Assembly (NCBI GenBank): GCA_025267735.1
Contig: CM046297.1
Span: forward strand, 20,052,011-20,116,010
Direction of reading: 5' to 3'
Length of the DNA: 64,000 bases
Source of the DNA: Mactra quadrangularis
Lineage: Eukaryota > Mollusca > Bivalvia > Venerida > Mactridae
The notes beneath the pieces were generated by a model. The model was not told where the DNA came from, ran no database searches, and saw nothing but the letters and a program-made list of their open reading frames with translations. Below are positions 59,301 through 64,000 of this stretch, piece by piece (positions within the stretch are counted from its first letter, which is position 1; each line of letters opens with the position of its first letter). A program made the position numbers and the translations under genes.

Positions 59301-62300
59301 AAGACAAATGGTTAAAATCAAATTAAAAACTAAGAAAATGAAAAATAGGGAAATATTTGTTAAATCTGGTATACTGATGACATGTATATCACCTGTGTGT
59401 AAATCTATTTTTTAAGGAAAGGTAACTCTGTTTTAATATATTTTCAGGAAAGATAACTCTGTTTGTAGTTAATCATTTATCAGATAGAGACCAGATAGAA
59501 AAGTTTCAATTTAATGAGAAACATCTGATGTTAGAACATTTATTCTCTTATAGAGATGAATCCATTAATCTGTAAGTTTGTCATTAATACATGTACTTCC
59601 ACTTTAAACTTAGACCCAGTGGTGCTTTTCACAAAAATTCTTACGAAAAAAATCTTCATAGGTCGGTTTCATATGATTAGCACTTCAAAGTTAGAAGGAT
59701 AATAAGCATAACTATGATAATTTATGATATTCAAAAGGTATATACTATTCTACATAAGTCTTTTGTATTTAGAATTGATGAGCAAAAAAATGGGCGTATT
59801 ATTAAGGTTTCTTGCTTTTGACTTACAAAAAAAATTTTGTTAGAATTTTTGTGAAAGACCCACAGGTCTGCATTGCACTTGGTAACATGCTGGGATTTCC
59901 AATCTAGTTGGGGATATTGAAACCTTATTATTTCGTCCATTAGAAATGACTGCCAATCATGTTTACACTACAGAATAGATATAATGAATTGATTGTTTGT
60001 ACAAGAGATAGATGTTTTTTGTGAGTGATGAAATTAGTCAACTTTTGCTACAACTCTGTTGTCGTACAGGATCTCTAAGATCTCATTGAAGGGTCATGTC
60101 AAGGTGACCTTTATATGTCGACCAATCAATGTGTAGCTTTCATCTAGCCGAAACACTATTAATAGTTCTTTGATTTAGTAATTTCTATTTTTAGACCAAG
60201 GTTTGCGAGCTAATTTGAAAGCGGTATTATTCACAGGCTGTTATTGGATGGCTCATTTCAAATTGGGTGACATAGACAATGTAATCAAGTTACTTAACAT
60301 AACAATTTCGTCATGAATATTATAATGAAAAAAGGTCACCTGAACGTGACCCTTGTTTGAAAACAGCCAGATCTAAATTAGCGAGTAGGCGAGCGGACAA
60401 TTTTAGATCAGGTTTTAATCAGATTGCTCTGTATACTTCTTTTTTTATACTTTATAAATCATCATTTATTTACTTGCAGTGCCAATGATGTAGCTGCTAC
60501 CAGTGAGAACAGTTTTTATTTTAGTAACTTTGCTTACTCCCGTTCACATATAGGAGCATTATTAGAATGTTATCTTGCTCAGTTACCATGGGGAAATGTT
60601 GTATATTTTGATGGTGCTAATTATGTAGAAGCTGCTGATGGATTGCTGGTACCTAATGGTGTATTGTTATCTACAGATAGAAAGTAAGTTCCCTGATAGA
60701 ATTACCATGGCAGTGATTTTTTGTCTCACTAAATGAGGCCGAAATTAGAGCTTTTTTCACAATAAAAAAAATCGAAAAAATTCCCAAAATAATGACCAAA
60801 ATTTTCATACAATTGATGACAGAATATTTCCAGCAAATGAAAATCTAAATGTAAAAGCAACCATTCAATGTCTGTGTTCTGTTAGGGGAATTCAAGTTCC
60901 ATTGTCAGGAACATCAATATATTGATGTGGAATATTCTTAAATCTGATATTAGAACTGCTTTCCTCTCAAAATGTAGGAGCAGTGGTCCAGTGGTAGGAT
61001 GTGCGTTTAGGGATCGAGAGGCCCCCGTTCGAGCTTTTAGGGATCAAGAGGCCCTGGTTAGATCCCCACTGTGGACGTTGCTAATTTCCTTAAGCCAGAA
61101 ATTAACTCACAACTGTTCCACTCCACCCAGGTGTAAGTTGTACTTTGAGGGATCATCTGCTTGGAGGCGATTTCAATGACCAGGAGTTATCATATAAGAT
61201 TGTAAAGTCGGCTGAACATGTTTATAGAATAAGAATTTGGGATTTAAAAATTGTCAAAAATGGAACAATCTTTGGATTAGCAAGTTCAAGTTGACCTCTA
61301 AAGCAGAACTTCATTATTAATTTGTATAATGCTCTTTCCATATTGAATATACATGTATGTTCAAAAGCGTTTACTGTAGTTAAGTGTTATAAAATATATA
61401 TATAATAATGTAAATACAATATTTTATATTTTCCAGATATTTGTATGTAGCTAATGGTTTCTTTACATCACTAAGCATATTTGAAATTGGTGGAGATGAC
61501 CGCCTCTCTATCGTACAAGTAACCTAACAAAATTTCTTGAAAATAAGTTTTTTTTGTATTTTTTTGTTTGTTTGGTTTAATGCCATAGCAACACATTGTA
61601 TTGGTAATATAATTCTGTTGCACCAGATTGTTGGCTGAACTAAGTAGAAATTAGATCCACTGGGGAGATAGAAAGATACAGTGCCCTCCAAAAGTTCTTG
61701 GACAAAATTCAGTGTTTTCAGATTAATTGATTCAATTTTATTCATGAATAAAAGGAAGAAAGGGTCCCCTGAGCAAATTCTAAAGTTAGCATTGATTAGT
61801 TTATTAACACATGAAATAAACAATGTTACATGGTTAAGGTCCAATGATAGTTAATTTACTTGTGTTATGCATCATCATTTTTTCTCAAAATTTCATCTGT
61901 CCAAAAACTTTGGTGGGCACTGTAGATACCAGTAGCCTAATGACCAGAGGTAATAGCTGTAAAGTCATTGAACCTAAATAAGCATGAAACTTATACTATA
62001 AAGGCTTTTACTTTTTGTTGAACCTTCAACTTGAATCCCAGAATTACATGATTGAGTTAAGTTCTGTCAATAGGATCATTTTAATTGAGGGTTTTAAAAG
62101 CACAATGATCATAATAAAAGGATCCCTTATGCCTCAGTCCCATAAAATCGTGACTTGTTGCGGACCCATACGTCCAGACAGCCGTAGGCCGTGGGAAGCC
62201 TTGCGTATTCAGGTGACGGTACGCACATGGCACAAAACAACACACCTGTACGGAGCCGTAGCTGGAAGATATGCATGTTTAATCCATACTCGGCCACGAT

Positions 62301-63965
62301 TTTGTTCACAATTTGATTCTGAAACTGATACGTGTATCCTGGGCTCATATCACAGACTCTGGTAAAAACATAACAGTCCAAACGGGTACGCAAGACTTTG
62401 TACTTTGCAGTAACTATAGTGGTCTTCATAGTCAAACTTAACTGTATTTGTTATTTTATTATATTTCAGGAATATCAACTGTATTCAAGTCCTGATAATT
62501 TCTTACTAGATCCTAAAACTGGTAATATACTGACTGGTTCCCATCATGTTGTACATCAGACTGGGGACCACCTTAATGCTCCAGATATTTATAATGCTAC
62601 AACCAAGGTTTGTATACATTGAACCACCGGTAGTTAAAAAGTAGTAGTTATTAGGGCTCGAATTAAAGCTCGCATATTCGCAAAATGCGAGTGGATTTTG
62701 AAAATTACGAGTAACTTTAGTTTTAACTCGAAATTTTTCGCGAGTTGAAATCGCCTGGAAAATAGTTCTTTCCAAACTAATGAGGCTCAAATCAGCATTG
62801 AAATGGCCAGAAAGATCGATAATATTAATTAAAATTCACTGTAAAAACATGTTTGATGCTTTTTGGCTTATCCCACTATTATAGCACCCTTGTTCTTTCT
62901 ATAGTTAAATATAGCACTGTTGATTTTATATTGCATATATGAATGATAACGATGTATGCTATCAAATTTTGGGAAAATGCTAGTGATTTTATCATTTTGC
63001 CAGTTGAAATAAAATCAACTTGCAAAATTTTGCAAGTCCATTTTTTTGTTAAATTTAAGCCCTGGTAGTTATAGTCTTGCAGCATTCCACACATACAATA
63101 TGCAGTTTAAAGTCTGCAAGTCTTCTTCTGTGTTTATTTCAGCTAATTTTACAATTTTTAACTATAATCTCCGATTATGGAAATCACTTTCAGACAGGTG
63201 ATCCCTCACATTAGCCATTTACACCTTGATGGAAAGTGATCCTAAGTTGCTTAATTTGGGCTAAAACGGTCAGAAATGCAAACTTGTGCATGAAATGCCT
63301 AATGATAAAAGATTTTTCACAGTGGTGAAATGAGAGCTTTTTCAAATCACTTTCTTGAATAGTTAATTTTCAGCCGCGTCAATAACAGTATGGGAATAAA
63401 TATATTACTATGATGATGCTGTGTTTATTTGTATTCATATGTATTACAAGTTTCATACTAATTTATTTTAGCTTGATTATGAAACAAGTTTGTACAACTT
63501 AGATTTATCACTTTTGTGTCCCCTTCTTGGTCCCCCAGTACTGAGCTAGTAGGATAAAGTTTCTTGCTCATGGAAACAACTGAGTACTTGGTTCATTTTG
63601 TATTCATGTGTATTACAAGTCTGGACAGAAGGAAACATTTTCAAATCATGGGGGTATGACTTAATACTTTTGGAGAGCAGATTTGTCAGAACTGCATTTC
63701 TGTCAAAATTATTGGGAGAGCGAAGCTACTCTCGTTTTCTTACAAGCATGCTGGTAACTAGTGATTGCAGAAAACTATTTTTCAATTGCAGGTATTAATG
63801 ATCCATATGACAAATACAAGTCATGCTGATGGTATTACAGAGCTGTATTCTGATGATGGAAGTAATATATCTGCTGGAACAGTGGCATCCCTATATGATA
63901 ATAAAATGTTGATAGGTTCTGTTAATAATAAATTAATGTATTGTGAAGTACGGACTTTAGACTAG
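53375..63965 (+). CDS. PON: paraoxonase/arylesterase family lactonase (PON)
   Basis: Nine exons: 53375..53439, 55821..55891, 57309..57364, 58575..58764, 59448..59571, 60480..60683, 61437..61518, 62470..62607, 63792..63965. All have GT/AG borders and matching phases, giving 367 residues against about 355 in vertebrate PONs. The N-terminus (residues 4-20) is hydrophobic like the retained signal anchor of PON1. Aligned from knowledge of PON1, the conserved sites are present: C39 and C361 (disulfide), E50 and D51 in GSEDMETLPNG (structural calcium), H117 in HPHGIS and H137 in VVNH (histidine pair), N171-D172, N228 in PNG, D273-N274 in PDN (catalytic calcium). The free cysteine of PON1 (C284) is replaced by Ser in GNILTGSHH. 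PONs are secreted or membrane-bound calcium-dependent lactonases that also hydrolyse aryl esters; this one should be active. The stop is 35 bases before the window ends. Confidence 0.93.
53908..55184. mobile_element. 1.28-kb TA-flanked inverted-repeat element in PON intron 1
   Basis: The 20-bp ends CAGTCCATTCGCGTTCGCTC are identical in both arms, flanked by TA (or TATA). Subterminal sequence repeats CGCTCGA and GTTAACTCGAG motifs. The interior contains a further insertion at 54749..55038. No transposase frame. Confidence 0.85.
54749..55038. mobile_element. 290-bp MITE nested in the 53908..55184 element
   Basis: Inverted ends beginning CATTCGGAACAACCTCGGCG, matching over about 29 bases with one mismatch. 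Flanks GACGACGC and GACGATGC (offset by one base) may be an 8-bp target duplication. Confidence 0.7.
55910..56283 (+). repeat. dispersed repeat in PON introns, copy 1
   Basis: About 370 bp sharing CTACTCGCTAATTTAGATCT, GATGAAAGCTACGCATTGAT and CAGGATATCTGTTTA with the copies at 57474 and 60058. Confidence 0.8.
56994..57277 (+). mobile_element. tRNA-derived SINE, family A
   Basis: The head (56995..57076) has tRNA-like A box (TAGCGCAGTTGG) and B box (GGTTCGAATCC); the anticodon-loop equivalent reads TTTGGAA. It continues into an unrelated body that ends in AATAAATAAA. Two inverted relatives lie at 38071 and 37138. Sits in PON intron 2. Confidence 0.85.
57474..57870 (+). repeat. dispersed repeat in PON introns, copy 2
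   Basis: Same orientation as copy 1, slightly longer at both ends; in PON intron 3. Confidence 0.8.
58825..59028 (+). mobile_element. tRNA-derived SINE, family B, diverged
   Basis: Starts TGGTCCAGTGGTAGG (A-box-like) and shares CCTTGAGC/CCTTAAGC, CCACCCAGGTG-type and GATTTCAATGA blocks with the copy at 60980. In PON intron 4. Confidence 0.6.
60058..60427 (-). repeat. dispersed repeat in PON introns, copy 3
   Basis: Inverted relative to copies 1 and 2; in PON intron 5, ending about 50 bases before exon 6. Confidence 0.8.
60980..61207 (+). mobile_element. tRNA-derived SINE, family B
   Basis: A box GTGGTCCAGTGGTAGGAT with a duplicated CGAGAGGCCC...TTCGAGC region, then the same body as the copy at 58825. 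In PON intron 6. Confidence 0.65.
61679..61922. mobile_element. Tc1/mariner-type MITE in a PON intron
   Basis: 244 bp flanked by TA, ends CAGTGCCCTCCAAAAGTTCT and (complement) CAGTGCCCACCAAAGTTTTT. No coding capacity. Lies in the intron after PON exon 7. Confidence 0.78.
62658..63064 (-). repeat. repeat shared by PP2D1 and PON introns, copy 2
   Basis: Inverted counterpart of 43805..44195, in the last PON intron; ends in GTTAAATTTAAGCCCTGG. Confidence 0.75.
63460..63590 (-). mobile_element. SINE family C fragment
   Basis: Shares the body of the 39690 copy (GAGCTAGTAGGATAAGGTTT with one change) but lacks the tRNA-like head. In PON intron 8. Confidence 0.6.
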
Positions 63966-64000
63966 AATTGACACTTCCATGACTTTACCCATTACATGTA

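Overview
This 64 kb window is eukaryotic: AT-rich, intron-rich, and full of non-autonomous DNA transposons, tRNA-derived SINEs and minisatellites. The repeat types and the two recognisable genes fit a lophotrochozoan, most likely a bivalve mollusc. That placement is an inference; nothing here fixes the species.

Layout. 1-9.5 kb is gene-free repeat DNA (several minisatellites, a fold-back element, a hAT-like and a Tc1-like MITE). 9.5-26.3 kb, minus strand, holds a four-exon gene model for an unrecognised 99-residue protein; one coding exon lies in a 1.5 kb segment that is tandemly duplicated. Its long first intron carries hAT-type elements, a 49-bp minisatellite and a 144-bp tandem array. 27.4-29.0 kb is a full-length Tc1 element whose DD34E transposase is intact once a 107-bp intron is removed. 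30.1-31.0 kb is a different, internally deleted Tc1 relative with perfect 29-bp ends. 31.5-42.7 kb is repeat-rich intergenic DNA (19-bp minisatellite, a ~420-bp tandem repeat, SINEs, MITEs, a miRNA-like hairpin, a hammerhead-like motif).

42.7-53.0 kb, minus strand, is PP2D1, a PP2C-like pseudophosphatase of 769 residues in eight coding exons plus a likely non-coding first exon. 53.4-63.97 kb, plus strand, is a complete nine-exon paraoxonase (PON, 367 residues) with the known calcium-binding and catalytic residues in place. The two start about 370 bp apart, head to head, and probably share a promoter region with an ETS-type site.

The most unusual signals are: (1) seven tandem 50-bp copies of the 3' end of PP2D1 exon 5, each with its own splice donor; (2) a pentanucleotide microsatellite that forms the acceptor tract of the next PP2D1 intron; (3) two identical copies of a 79-nt exon in the small gene that cannot both be used without a frameshift; and (4) the intron-bearing, open Tc1 transposase. 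All exon boundaries below were read by eye from splice signals and reading phase; no RNA evidence was available.
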